Assembly: GCF_013149275.1 (NCBI RefSeq) | Contig: NZ_JABGNA010000014.1 | Span: 91,461-155,460 of the forward strand | Direction of reading: 5' to 3' | DNA length: 64,000 nt | Origin: Mucilaginibacter sp. SG564 | GTDB lineage: Bacteria; Bacteroidota; Bacteroidia; Sphingobacteriales; Sphingobacteriaceae | Shown here: positions 27,766 to 36,379 of the stretch, piece by piece | How the letters are laid out: the number at the start of each line of letters is the position of its first letter | Numbering within the stretch: position 1 is the first letter of the stretch | Translations under genes and position numbers: made by a program | The notes under the pieces: generated by a model | Seen by the model: the letters and a program-made list of their open reading frames with translations, nothing else | Database searches by the model: none | What the model was told of the DNA's origin: nothing

Positions 27766-28494
27766 ATGAAATACGCTATAGATCATAAAAGCCCTATTCC
27801 TTTACACGTACAGGCTGAAGCTCTTTTAAGAACTTTGATAGCAGAGGAAGAGTACCAGGAAGGTAAACTTTTGCCAAATGAAGTGGATCTTGCCAAAAAA
27901 CTGGCCATATCACGTACAACCTTAAGACAAGCTATCAACAAACTGGTTTTTGAAGGATTATTAGTGCGCAAAAAAAGATTCGGCACTAAAGTAGCCCAGG
28001 CAGCGGTAAGCTCAAAATCAAACAACTGGTTGAGCTTTTCGCAGGAAATGGCATTAAGAGGAATCCCTATCAAGAATTTTGAATTGCACGTTACCTGGGT
28101 ATTCCCAGATGAAGCGCTGGCAAAATTTTTTGAAATAAAAACTGATCGCAAAATATTAAAAATGGAACGGGTTAGAGGTCGTACTGATGAGCCCTTTGTT
28201 TATTTTGCCTCCTATTTTCACCCGCGCGTTGGTCTTACTGGCGATGAAGATTTTAAGAGACCCTTATACGAAATGTTGGAACAGGACCATTCCGTTATAG
28301 CCACTTTATCAAAAGAGGAGATCAGCGCAAAATCAGCTAATACTTTTATTGCCGAAAAATTGCGGGTAGCCGTTGGCAGCCCTGTGTTATTTAGAAAAAG
28401 ATTTGTTTTTGATCAGGGAGAACGGCCAATTGAATATAATTTGGGATACTATAAAGCGGATAGCTTTGTATATACTATTGAAAGCACACGGTAA
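27766..28494 (+). CDS. GntR family regulator with UTRA effector domain
   Basis: A 242-residue repressor of the HutC subgroup. The N-terminal wHTH is clear (YAIDHKSPIPLHVQAEALLR, then LLPNEVDLAKKLAISRTTLR, then LVFEGLLVRKKRFGTKV). The C-terminal UTRA domain (about 90-240) binds a small effector, often a sugar phosphate. It is divergent from the isomerase-transporter operon and the 270-base spacer holds two near-identical 13-mers, so local control is very likely. Confidence 0.92.
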   Translation: MKYAIDHKSPIPLHVQAEALLRTLIAEEEYQEGKLLPNEVDLAKKLAISRTTLRQAINKLVFEGLLVRKKRFGTKVAQAAVSSKSNNWLSFSQEMALRGIPIKNFELHVTWVFPDEALAKFFEIKTDRKILKMERVRGRTDEPFVYFASYFHPRVGLTGDEDFKRPLYEMLEQDHSVIATLSKEEISAKSANTFIAEKLRVAVGSPVLFRKRFVFDQGERPIEYNLGYYKADSFVYTIESTR

Positions 28495-28615
28495 CCACCT
28501 GACCATCATTCCATTTAATTTGATGCCCGACTCATCAAGTTAAATTTCCATACCATCCATCCCTTTATCTTTTAAACCTGCTGCATCTGGTGAAACCGGC
28601 TACATTATCATTCTA

Positions 28616-28945
28616 CTAGGTGCGAGGCCGCTTAGGGTTAAATGCCACCAGATATGTTAATTCTTCATTCAAAACAGTACGCGTTACTACTTTATGATCT
28701 TCTGGGTAACCTGACTGATTAAGCCTTGACTTAATCGTATGAAAAACTTGCAATAATATCTCCGGGAATATCCTGGCCGCAATAGTTGGATAATAATCCT
28801 TCTGAATTTTTATCCGTTCAGTATCGGTAACCATACTTAATTCCCAATTATCTTCTCCTTTAAAACCATGTTCTTTGGCGGTATTCAACAAATCGAACAT
28901 ATACATACGGGTTTGTTTTTCTATTGCTTGCTTGTCTATTATCAT
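28616..28945 (-). CDS. Hypothetical protein, 109 residues
   Basis: Not recognised. A soluble, charged protein without signal peptide or membrane segment; helix-rich N-terminus (IDKQAIEKQTRMYMFDLLNTAKE), then WELSMVTDTERIKIQKDYYP and a basic C-terminus ending PKRPRT. It stands alone between a regulator and a glycosyltransferase. The codon use looks like that of its neighbours and the frame is uninterrupted, so it is probably a real gene. Confidence 0.55.
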   Translation of the reverse strand: MIIDKQAIEKQTRMYMFDLLNTAKEHGFKGEDNWELSMVTDTERIKIQKDYYPTIAARIFPEILLQVFHTIKSRLNQSGYPEDHKVVTRTVLNEELTYLVAFNPKRPRT

Positions 28946-29289
28946 TGTTTATTTGCTTTGCTTGTTACAGCAACACCAGCAATGCAGGGTAAAATAACCC
29001 TATTCTCAATAAGAAGGTAAATAATTGCCTTGCTCATTTTCATGATGGTATTGGTATTGTTTTATTAGCTAAAACTTAATTATCACCGTGTCAGAAAATG
29101 GCAATGCCTAAGAATTTTTTTCAGTAGTAGAAAGGAATGGTTTAAAGGTAAGCATATTATATTGCATCCGCGGGGTTTAATTTATTCCCCTTAAAAACAA
29201 AATGCGCTCCGGGTTTTACCCCGGAACACACTTGCTTTCCAAAAACTATAACCGCTTATAGTGGAAAATCTTTAACCAATTTAGTATAA
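28946..29289. other. Gene-free stretch
   Basis: No gene is supported here. The only structure seen is a short GC hairpin, TCCGGG and CCCGGA, around 29205-29223. Confidence 0.5.
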
Positions 29290-29409
29290 CTACGCTGATA
29301 CCGGCTTAATGGTTTTTACAGGTGTAAAATTAACACGTATTCCATCATAATCAGTATATTTTCCGAAAAAATTTACTTTAGCTGTGCTATTAGCAATAGT
29401 AAAGCCCAT
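29290..29409 (-). pseudogene. Short orphan ORF, possible gene remnant
   Basis: A 39-residue frame (MGFTIANSTAKVNFFGKYTD at the start, ending KPVSA) with a TAG three codons before its ATG. The composition looks protein-like rather than random, yet no ribosome-binding site or partner is evident. It may be the C-terminal relic of a lost gene or a real small protein. I do not recognise it. Confidence 0.25.
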
Positions 29410-29455
29410 CTGCTGTAACTATAAGTTAAGGAAACTAATAACTGAAGAAGCATAG

Positions 29456-30250
29456 TTAGTTACCTGTTTGTTTCTGATAAGTATAATTGCGGATTTTTGC
29501 ACTGGTTTCATACCAGGCCCAGAAACAGGAAAGAAAGAAACCGGTAAAACCATCTTTATATCCCCTTGCAGAAATAAAACTGTTGCGAAACGACCGGAAT
29601 GGTTGCAATACTATTTCACGGGGTGTACTCCGGATCCCGTTTTTAAAACGAGCCTCACCTTCGTTACGCAGATAACGTGAGTGTTTTTCAAAAAGTTTCC
29701 TGAAACCTATCATCCAGTAATGGTGAATAAAGTTTTTGCCTTTAAAAGCAATATCATAGGTAGTATAGCCATCCTTCACCTTTCGCCCGAGGTGGATAAG
29801 CTCCCGAAATTCAAAACGATTAGTATTCACCAACAATATCCGCCGGTTTATACCTCCCCAATTGGTACCATAAAGCCTTTTTCCTTTAAAGTAAAAGATC
29901 CAGGGTGAACTAATGGCCCCAACATTATCCAACGACACTCCACCATTAAATATATAATGAATTTCATTCACCAATTCCTCACTCAACACCTCATCCGGGT
30001 CGGTAATCAATACCCATTCATGTTTTGTTGACCTGGAATATTTGGCATGTATCCACTCGCAGCTATCAACCCGGGGATGGTCGATCACTTTGGCCCCGAA
30101 CCCTGAAGCTATTTCTTTCGAGTCATCTTCAGAGCCCAGGTCAAAATATAAGATCTCATCACAAAAAGACAAGGGTTTTAAGGCTTGCTCCAGCAACCGG
30201 GCTTCATTATACCCTACAATAATGGCGGAAACAGGTAGTTTATCGATCAT
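29456..30250 (-). CDS. Glycosyltransferase family 2
   Basis: A 264-residue cytoplasmic or membrane-associated GT-A enzyme. The N-terminus SAIIVGYNEARLLEQAL and the metal-binding DPDEV (in LITDPDEVLSEELV) are typical of the WaaE/KdtX-like branch of GT2, which transfers sugars to lipopolysaccharide core or related glycans. C-terminal basic and aromatic residues (YLRNEGEARFKNG, FLSCFWAWYE) suggest membrane contact. Divergent from a second GT2 gene; acceptor unknown. Confidence 0.88.
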   Translation of the reverse strand: MIDKLPVSAIIVGYNEARLLEQALKPLSFCDEILYFDLGSEDDSKEIASGFGAKVIDHPRVDSCEWIHAKYSRSTKHEWVLITDPDEVLSEELVNEIHYIFNGGVSLDNVGAISSPWIFYFKGKRLYGTNWGGINRRILLVNTNRFEFRELIHLGRKVKDGYTTYDIAFKGKNFIHHYWMIGFRKLFEKHSRYLRNEGEARFKNGIRSTPREIVLQPFRSFRNSFISARGYKDGFTGFFLSCFWAWYETSAKIRNYTYQKQTGN

Positions 30251-30312
30251 AGTTGAGCTGGTGATAGCGAACTAAAGTAAATAATTTTATACATTAGTTC
30301 GCTATTAAATCT

Positions 30313-31179
30313 ATGCCAGATAAGCCCTTCTTTTCCATTATAATACCAGTTTTCAATAGTGCGGCCACACTATCGGCTGCTTTAGATAGCATTCTGAATC
30401 AAACGTTCGGCAGTTACGAAGTAATTATTATTGATGGTTTATCTACAGATGATACCTCGTCTATCATCAGCGATTATGCCAAAAGATTACCCATTCAATA
30501 TTTATCTGGGCCAGATAACGGTATTTATGATGCCATGAACAAGGGTATACGGTTAGCTGAAGGCAATTGGCTATATTTTATGGGCGGTGATGATATGTTG
30601 TTTGATAAAGGAGTATTACAGATTATACATCAGCAGTTAAACAACGAGTTCTGCGACCTGATATATGGCAATGTTATCGGCCAATTGTCAAACACAAAAT
30701 ATGCTTATAATACGGTGGAGAAGGTTTTAACAGAAGGCCTGCATCATCAGAGTGGTTTTTACAAAAGAAGCCTTTTTAACGAGTTAGGCATCTACGATAA
30801 CTCATTTAAAATAGCAGCCGATTATCATTTCACATTAAAAGTATTTACCGGTAAATTATACCAAACAAGGTATATAGATATTAATATTTGCAACTATGGC
30901 GAAAGTGGTTTTAGTTCCCGAAACTATGATTATAAATTTTACAGCTATCACTACAAATTTTTATCAAAAAGTAATGCGGTAAAACAAACCCCAGCCTATC
31001 AAAAATGCCTTGACGACTCTGTGTATTGCTGTTTATATTTAGCAATGAATAAAACTGACATCCTGTTTGCCTGGCAAAACCTGCTGTTTTATCTGTTTCA
31101 AAAAAATGCACTTACCTTTAATTATAAAGTAAAAAAAGTGTTCCAAATGCTCCGGTGGAGCCTGCTTAGCAGCAAGTAA
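30313..31179 (+). CDS. Glycosyltransferase family 2
   Basis: A 288-residue GT-A enzyme: FSIIIPVFNSAATLSAALDS, IIIDGLSTDDT, the donor loop GPDNGIYDAMNKGI and the metal-binding GGDD. This pattern (DNGIYDAMNKG) is that of the WcaA/PglI-like GT2 group often found in polysaccharide clusters. It stands with its divergent partner outside any visible polysaccharide operon, so its glycan is unknown. Confidence 0.9.
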   Translation: MPDKPFFSIIIPVFNSAATLSAALDSILNQTFGSYEVIIIDGLSTDDTSSIISDYAKRLPIQYLSGPDNGIYDAMNKGIRLAEGNWLYFMGGDDMLFDKGVLQIIHQQLNNEFCDLIYGNVIGQLSNTKYAYNTVEKVLTEGLHHQSGFYKRSLFNELGIYDNSFKIAADYHFTLKVFTGKLYQTRYIDINICNYGESGFSSRNYDYKFYSYHYKFLSKSNAVKQTPAYQKCLDDSVYCCLYLAMNKTDILFAWQNLLFYLFQKNALTFNYKVKKVFQMLRWSLLSSK

Positions 31180-31280
31180 AATTCAGTTCCCCTATGGGCT
31201 TCAATCCCTCCTTTCATCAAGAGGCCAAAATCATAACATTAAAGGATAGTTTCGATGAACTTTATTGAACCTTGTTTAAA

Positions 31281-31288
31281 TATCTTTG
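31281..31288 (+). promoter_or_regulatory. -7 promoter box of the aldehyde dehydrogenase gene
   Basis: TATCTTTG matches TAnnTTTG, 57 bases before the ATG at 31345. Confidence 0.45.
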
Positions 31289-31344
31289 TTAAAATACCGG
31301 CGGCGTACATGCCGACCATATCTGTATTATTGTAAACATCTGTC

Positions 31345-32829
31345 ATGGCTAACCCATTCAAAGAAGCAAGTGTCGAAGAAATAAACCAGGTAATGCAGCG
31401 ATCGTACGCCGCGTTCGGAATCTACAGGAAAAAGAGCATCGAAGAAAAGAGCACCTTTCTGGACGCGATAGCCCAGGAAATTGAAGCCCTGGGTGATGCA
31501 CTGCTGCAAAAAGCATCCGAAGAAACAAACTTGCCCATAGGCCGCCTTACCGGCGAGCGGGCCCGCACCACCGGTCAACTGCGCATGTTTGCCACTATGC
31601 TGCGCGAAGGCAGTTGGATAGAGGCCACCATTGATACCGCACAACCCGATCGCGCTCCACTGCCCAAACCCGATCTCCGTAAAATGCTGATCCCCTTGGG
31701 GCCGGTGGTTGTTTTTGGAGCCAGTAATTTCCCATTTGCCTACTCTACAGCCGGAGGCGATACCGCTAGTGCCCTCGCCGGAGGCTGCCCGGTGGTCGTA
31801 AAAGCCCATCCGGCCCATGCCGAAACATCTGAAATGGTGTATGAGGCCATAAAAAAAGCTATAGCCATTTGCCATATGCCTGCCGATGTTTTTCAGCATG
31901 TCCATGGTACTTCTTTTGAAAGTGGCAAGGCGCTGGTACAGGCTCCTCATACCGCGGCGGTGGGTTTTACCGGCTCAACCGCGGGCGGCAAGGCCTTGTT
32001 TGAATACTCGGCACAACGAGAAAATCCGATACCTGTATTCTCTGAAATGGGCAGCATTAACCCGGTGATATTTTTACAGGATGCCCTGCAAAAAAATACA
32101 GCCGAACTGGCCGTGCAATATGCAGGCTCTATAACCTTAGGTATGGGGCAATTCTGCACTAATCCTGGCCTGATGCTGGCGGTTGAGAGCCCGGCCCTGC
32201 ATGAGTTTCTGGAGCATTTAAGCGCTGGCATCAAAGCGGTACAGCCTGCCAAAATGCTGCACGCCGGTATCCATACCGCCTACCAAAAGAAAAGCAATGC
32301 GGCACTTAAACAAGACGGAGTAAGCCTGGTTGAACAGGCCGAAGCTACAGCACATGATATAGAAGCATTGCCCATTATTGCCAAAGTAAGCGGCGAAACG
32401 TTTTTACAGAATCCTTTACTGCACGAGGAAGTTTTCGGTCCCTATTCGCTCCTGGTAAGTTGCCGCGACGAGCAGGAACTGATAGCCGTTTTAAAATCGG
32501 TATCGGGCCAGCTTACTACCACTATCATGGGTACCGAAAAGGACCTGACCGATCATCCCGAGCTGATCGATCTGCTGCCATCCATCGCAGGCCGGATATT
32601 GTTTAATGGCGTACCTACGGGTGTTGAAGTTTGCGCCAGTATGGTACATGGAGGTCCTTCGCCTGCCACCACGGATAGCCGCTTTACAGCCGTGGGTATT
32701 AACGCGGTAAAACGCTGGGTTCGCCCGGTGTGTTACCAAAACTGGCCCGATAGCCAGCTGCCGCAAGCTTTGCAGAATGCCAATCCGTTGGGTATTTGGC
32801 GTATGGTGGATAATGTGTGGAAGAAATAA
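31345..32829 (+). CDS. 2,5-dioxovalerate (alpha-ketoglutarate semialdehyde) dehydrogenase-type aldehyde dehydrogenase
   Basis: A 494-residue NAD(P)-dependent aldehyde dehydrogenase. The catalytic Cys is Cys271 in MGQFCTNPG and the general base Glu234 in FSEMGSINPV. The sequence from KMLIPLGPVVVFGASNFPFAY through GGDTASALAGGCPVVVKAHP is characteristic of the KGSADH type III branch that ends sugar-acid and hydroxyproline degradation in 2-oxoglutarate. No other gene of such a pathway is next to it here, so the upstream pathway is unknown. The start is the first ATG after a -7 box. Confidence 0.88.
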   Translation: MANPFKEASVEEINQVMQRSYAAFGIYRKKSIEEKSTFLDAIAQEIEALGDALLQKASEETNLPIGRLTGERARTTGQLRMFATMLREGSWIEATIDTAQPDRAPLPKPDLRKMLIPLGPVVVFGASNFPFAYSTAGGDTASALAGGCPVVVKAHPAHAETSEMVYEAIKKAIAICHMPADVFQHVHGTSFESGKALVQAPHTAAVGFTGSTAGGKALFEYSAQRENPIPVFSEMGSINPVIFLQDALQKNTAELAVQYAGSITLGMGQFCTNPGLMLAVESPALHEFLEHLSAGIKAVQPAKMLHAGIHTAYQKKSNAALKQDGVSLVEQAEATAHDIEALPIIAKVSGETFLQNPLLHEEVFGPYSLLVSCRDEQELIAVLKSVSGQLTTTIMGTEKDLTDHPELIDLLPSIAGRILFNGVPTGVEVCASMVHGGPSPATTDSRFTAVGINAVKRWVRPVCYQNWPDSQLPQALQNANPLGIWRMVDNVWKK

Positions 32830-32846
32830 AACTCCTCTATTTTGTT

Positions 32847-32985
32847 AAAAAAGTGGGTTTACATGGTTTACACTTTTCATGGTTAACATTTATATAACTA
32901 ATTTACAATCAACAAATTAATTATAATTCTACACGATTATTGGCGTTTTCATGTTAACCCATAATTAGTTGGGTTTACATGAATC
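32847..32985. repeat. GTTTACA-word inverted repeat, copy 2
   Basis: AAAAAAGTGGGTTTACATGG begins at 32847 and continues with a second GTTTACA word, as in the right arm of copy 1 (reverse complement of 9270-9301). The following AT-rich part (GGTTAACATTTATATAACTA) also matches copy 1. The far arm is decayed: CATGTTAACCCA at about 32950-32961 pairs with TGGGTTTACATG with one mismatch, and a further TGGGTTTACATGAATC follows. Confidence 0.6.
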
Positions 32986-33071
32986 AATTTCATAATATTT
33001 TGATCTTCCCAATACTTGTAAACTGGAGCCAGGCGACTGCTGACAGAGCTTGATTAGCCCATTTTCTCAAA

Positions 33072-33183
33072 ATGTCATTTCGAACGAACAGCGATGGATA
33101 AAACAGAGGCCTGAGGAGAAATTTTTTACGATTAGCCTATACAGCGTAAAAGATTTCTCCTGGTTCCTCGTTCGAAATGACAT
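33072..33183. repeat. Long hairpin repeat with ATGTCATTTCGAACGA ends
   Basis: The outer arms ATGTCATTTCGAACGA and TCGTTCGAAATGACAT are perfect complements, and an inner pair GGAGAAATTTTTT and AAGATTTCTCC adds a second stem. It lies between the convergent aldehyde dehydrogenase and LysR genes and may also serve as terminator. Hairpins with this kind of end are frequent in Bacteroidota chromosomes. The rest of 32986-33233 shows no gene. Confidence 0.7.
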
Positions 33184-33233
33184 GCTTTTTATAAGCTACC
33201 AGAGACGCATTGCATGCGCACCCCTATCTTATC

Positions 33234-34130
33234 TTACGCCATTTCCTTTATAAAAATCTCCTTGATACGCTCTATCTCCTTGGCATAGATGGTTTTCTTA
33301 CGCATAGAAAAATACAGCGTGTTCTCTACCTTTTTGCGGCCTTCCCATATCAATTTTACATCACCGGCCTCTAACTCCTGTTTACATAAAAAATCGGGGA
33401 TCACCGCCAGGCCTGTTCCGCTGCTCAGACATCTCACTATCGAATTTAAATTCGGCACAATAAAATTGGGCTTAAAATTAGGACGCTTGTTAAAGTTGTT
33501 ATACCAAAAACGCAGCCAGTGTTCCATATCGCCGGTGGTGCCATACCAGCGTTGCGCACTAAGCCATTCCTCTAAACCGGTCATATCATCCAGCGCCAGC
33601 AATCTGTCAAACTCACCACAGTCAATATTTTTCCCGGCAACCAGCACAATGGTTTCCTTTGAAAAAGGAGTGTATTCAATGCTTTTATTACTGCCTTTTT
33701 CCGGGGTGATGATCAGGTCGAGAATGCCGTTATCCAGATCGGCCAGCATCTGCGGGTATTCGCCAAACTTAATGATCACGTTAAAAGGCAACGTAGCCAG
33801 GTAAGGTTCCAGCGTAATCTGGAAAGTCTCGAAGCACATCCCTATACTGATAGTAGGCGTATCCTTTTCGGTACTGCGATGGAAATGTTTCTCTGCCGAC
33901 TCCAGTTTCTCCAGTGCTTCCTGGATATAGTTATACAGGATCTTCCCCCGCTCAGTCGAAACCATTTTTCTTGACGTGCGATCAAACAGTTTATAACCCA
34001 CATACGCCTCTAACGAACCAAGGTGCAAACTCACACCTGGCTGCGATACATACAGTGCTTCGGCCGCGCCGGTAAGCGTGCCTGTTTCATATATCGCTTT
34101 AAAAGTTCGGTACCACTCTAAATTTACCAT
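33234..34130 (-). CDS. LysR family transcriptional regulator
   Basis: A 298-residue regulator. The N-terminal HTH is NLEWYRTFKAIYETGTLTGA AEALYVSQPGVSLHLGSLE with the LysR pattern followed by YKLFDRTSRKMVSTERGKIL; the C-terminal part is the periplasmic-binding-like effector domain (TISIGMCFETFQITL onward). It is divergent from mdaB-ygiN-aldo/keto reductase, the classic LysR arrangement, so it probably controls that operon in response to quinones or other electrophiles (inference). Confidence 0.93.
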   Translation of the reverse strand: MVNLEWYRTFKAIYETGTLTGAAEALYVSQPGVSLHLGSLEAYVGYKLFDRTSRKMVSTERGKILYNYIQEALEKLESAEKHFHRSTEKDTPTISIGMCFETFQITLEPYLATLPFNVIIKFGEYPQMLADLDNGILDLIITPEKGSNKSIEYTPFSKETIVLVAGKNIDCGEFDRLLALDDMTGLEEWLSAQRWYGTTGDMEHWLRFWYNNFNKRPNFKPNFIVPNLNSIVRCLSSGTGLAVIPDFLCKQELEAGDVKLIWEGRKKVENTLYFSMRKKTIYAKEIERIKEIFIKEMA

Positions 34131-34155
34131 AACCTATACTATTATAATTATGATA

Positions 34156-34229
34156 CAAATGTATGATTTAAATTATTTCAATAGTAGATAAATCCGCCCT
34201 AATTTTGTCTTATCAAAATTTAAGATAAG
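34156..34229. promoter_or_regulatory. Divergent lysR and mdaB promoters
   Basis: Minus-strand box TACATTTG (34156-34163) lies 26 bases before the LysR start; plus-strand box TAATTTTG (34200-34207) lies 26 bases before the mdaB start. ATACA-AA-TGTAT at 34154-34165 overlaps the LysR box, and CTTATC/GATAAG (34209-34229) forms an inverted repeat just downstream of the mdaB box. Both are candidate LysR sites. Confidence 0.5.
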
Positions 34230-34232
34230 AAC

Positions 34233-34871
34233 ATGAAAAAAATATTTGTAATAAACGGAGGACAAAAATTTGGTCATTCCGGCGGTCAATTCAACAAAAC
34301 CATAAGCGATGCCACTGTTGAATTTTTCAGCAACCAGCCAGGTTATGAGGTAAAATATACCGATGTTAATGATAATTACGATCCGGCCGAAGAAGTTGAA
34401 AAATACGTTTGGGCCGATGTGGTGATCTACCATATTCCTATCTGGTGGTTCCAGGTGCCGCATGCACTAAAACAATATATCGATGTGGTGTTTACCGAAG
34501 GTCATGCCAAAGGCATTTACCACAGTGATGGCCGTTCATCAGCCAATCCGGCCATCAATTACGGCACAGGCGGTATGCTGCACGGCAGGCAGTACATGTT
34601 AACTTCATCATGGAACGCCCCGCGCGAGGCTTTTACTCTGCCCAATGAATTTTTTAACGAAACCAGCGTGGATGACGGTGTACTCTTCGGTTTTCACCGC
34701 ATGAATGCCTTCACCGGGATGACGCCTATAAAAAGCCTGCATTTTCACGATGTTGAAAAAAATGCCAATATTGAGCGCGACCTGCCTATGTATATCGATC
34801 ACCTGACCGAAAATTTCATCACCAATTCAAAAACAGAACAACATGAGCATTTACTTAACTGCGCTAATTAA
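34233..34871 (+). CDS. mdaB: NAD(P)H-dependent quinone oxidoreductase, MdaB family
   Basis: A 212-residue flavodoxin-fold FAD enzyme that reduces quinones by two electrons. Visible: KIFVINGGQKFGHSGGQFN (phosphate loop), YHIPIWWFQVPHALKQYID and FTEGHAKGIY, then a segment NYGTGGMLHGRQYMLTSSWNAP that binds the cofactor. The next gene, a YgiN-type monooxygenase, overlaps by 29 bases; mdaB and ygiN are also adjacent in enterobacteria, where the pair forms a quinol-quinone cycle. This supports the assignment. Confidence 0.9.
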   Translation: MKKIFVINGGQKFGHSGGQFNKTISDATVEFFSNQPGYEVKYTDVNDNYDPAEEVEKYVWADVVIYHIPIWWFQVPHALKQYIDVVFTEGHAKGIYHSDGRSSANPAINYGTGGMLHGRQYMLTSSWNAPREAFTLPNEFFNETSVDDGVLFGFHRMNAFTGMTPIKSLHFHDVEKNANIERDLPMYIDHLTENFITNSKTEQHEHLLNCAN

Positions 34872-35130
34872 AAGCAAACCCGGCCAGGCCGAAGCGCTAA
34901 AAAAGCATTTACTGGAACTGGTAAGCCATTCTACCCAGGAAGCCGCCTGCCTGCAGTATGATCTGCACCAGGCCGATGATGAGAACACTTTCATCTTCCA
35001 CGAAGAATGGGCCGATGCAGCCGGACTGGATCTGCACAATACACAGCCGCACATCCAGCAATTTATTAACAACACTGCCCATTTGCGCAATGGCGATATC
35101 ATTATTTACAAAACACAGCCGGTAAAATAA
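34843..35130 (+). CDS. ygiN: YgiN-type putative quinol monooxygenase (ABM domain)
   Basis: A 95-residue single antibiotic-biosynthesis-monooxygenase domain (ferredoxin-like fold, acts as a dimer): YLTALIKSKPGQAEALKKHL, LQYDLHQADDENTFIFHEEW and a C-terminal HLRNGDIIIYKT. In E. coli YgiN oxidises quinols made by MdaB. Here its start lies inside mdaB, so they are coupled. Followed after 18 bases by an aldo/keto reductase. Confidence 0.88.
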   Translation: MSIYLTALIKSKPGQAEALKKHLLELVSHSTQEAACLQYDLHQADDENTFIFHEEWADAAGLDLHNTQPHIQQFINNTAHLRNGDIIIYKTQPVK

Positions 35131-35148
35131 TAACCGGCAACACAAAAA

Positions 35149-36141
35149 ATGGAATACAGAAAATTAGGAAATACAGAACTGCAGTTATCGACCATTACTT
35201 ACGGCGCGTTTGCCATTGGCGGTAATATGTGGGGTGGTAATGAGAAACAAGAATCGATCAAAGCCGTACAGGCATCCATCGATCATGGCGTTACCACTAT
35301 TGATACCGCGCCGTTTTACGGCTTTGGTTTAAGCGAAGAACTGATAGGTAAAGCAGTGGCCGGGTACGATCGCAGCAAGATACAATTGCTCACCAAATTT
35401 GGCCTGGTATGGGACCAAAGCAGCCATGGTAAAGGCGAGTTCTTTTTTGATGCCGCCGATGATCATGGCAACAAACTGCCTATATATAAATACGCGGCAA
35501 AGGATAGCATTATCCGCGAGGTAGAAGCCAGCCTGAAACGCCTGGGTACCGAATACATCGATCTGTTGCAAATTCACTGGCCCGATGACACTACCCCAAT
35601 TGCCGAAACTATGGAAACGCTGGAATTGCTGATCAAACAAGGTAAGATCAGGGCGGCTGGCGTAAGCAATTACAGCCTGCAGCAAATGCAAACCGCGCAG
35701 CAAAGCATACAGCTGGCATCAAACCAGTTACCGTACAGCATGCTTAACCGCGCTATTGAACAGGATGTGGTACCTTACGCTATACAAAATCATATCGGCA
35801 TTATCGCTTACAGTCCGCTGGAACGTGGCCTGCTCACCGGTAAATATAAACCCGATTTTAAACTGAGTGATAGCGACCACCGCAATGGCTATTTTAACCA
35901 GTTTTCGATTGGTAAAGTAAACCTGTTTTTAGAAGCCATTCGTCCACTGGCAAATGAAAAAGGCGCGAGCTTGTCGCAACTCGTATTGCGCTGGACAACG
36001 TTACAGCCCGGTATCACCGTGGTACTGGCAGGTGCCCGCAACGCCACCCAAGCCATTGACAATGCCAAAGCGGTTGACTTTACGCTTTCAGCAGAGGAGT
36101 TAGTTTTTATTAATAAGACATTTGAAGGGATTTTTGGGTAA
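35149..36141 (+). CDS. Aldo/keto reductase
   Basis: A 330-residue (alpha/beta)8 NADPH-dependent reductase. Catalytic residues: Asp and Tyr in TIDTAPFYGFGLSEELIG, Lys in LLTKFGLVW and His in LLQIHWPDD. The NADPH-binding end is VVLAGARNATQAIDNAKAV. Third gene of the LysR-controlled redox operon; probably reduces aldehydes or dicarbonyls formed under electrophile stress (inference). Confidence 0.92.
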   Translation: MEYRKLGNTELQLSTITYGAFAIGGNMWGGNEKQESIKAVQASIDHGVTTIDTAPFYGFGLSEELIGKAVAGYDRSKIQLLTKFGLVWDQSSHGKGEFFFDAADDHGNKLPIYKYAAKDSIIREVEASLKRLGTEYIDLLQIHWPDDTTPIAETMETLELLIKQGKIRAAGVSNYSLQQMQTAQQSIQLASNQLPYSMLNRAIEQDVVPYAIQNHIGIIAYSPLERGLLTGKYKPDFKLSDSDHRNGYFNQFSIGKVNLFLEAIRPLANEKGASLSQLVLRWTTLQPGITVVLAGARNATQAIDNAKAVDFTLSAEELVFINKTFEGIFG

Positions 36142-36168
36142 GGAATCAACACCCTATTCTAATCCATA

Positions 36169-36257
36169 CGTCATTGCGAGCGTAGCGTGGCAATCCCCGA
36201 CTTACAGAGACGCTCTGTATATCGGGGATTGCCACGTCGTTCCTCCTCGCAATGACG
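36169..36257. repeat. CGTCATTGCGAG hairpin repeat, copy 1
   Basis: CGTCATTGCGAG at 36169-36180 pairs with CTCGCAATGACG at 36246-36257, and TGGCAATCCCCGA pairs with TCGGGGATTGCCA further in. It stands between convergent genes. Copies 2 and 3 are at 46895-46990 and 56566-56710. Confidence 0.85.
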
Positions 36258-36272
36258 CGTGGACGGAAAATC

Positions 36273-36301
36273 CCCTCTTTCCGCCGCAGGCGAAGAGAGG
36301 G
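36273..36301. repeat. Small CCCTCTTTC hairpin next to repeat copy 1
   Basis: CCCTCTTTC and GAAGAGAGGG pair around CGCCGCAGGC with one bulge. This is a different palindromic element placed directly beside the longer repeat. Confidence 0.5.
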
Positions 36302-36379
36302 TCATCCAGCGAGGCGCTGACAGCGTCAGTCGATTATGCGAATGCCTCATTCGAGAGGACATTTTTTAGAATTTAGAAA

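Noticed and set aside
31327..31950. A 207-codon frame on the minus strand
   Set aside because: It is antisense to the aldehyde dehydrogenase, whose active-site motifs are clear. The minus-strand product is Gly/His/Cys-rich in a way typical of a shadow frame.
36122..36376. Plus-strand frame after the aldo/keto reductase
   Set aside because: It runs through the palindromic repeats and has no coding character.
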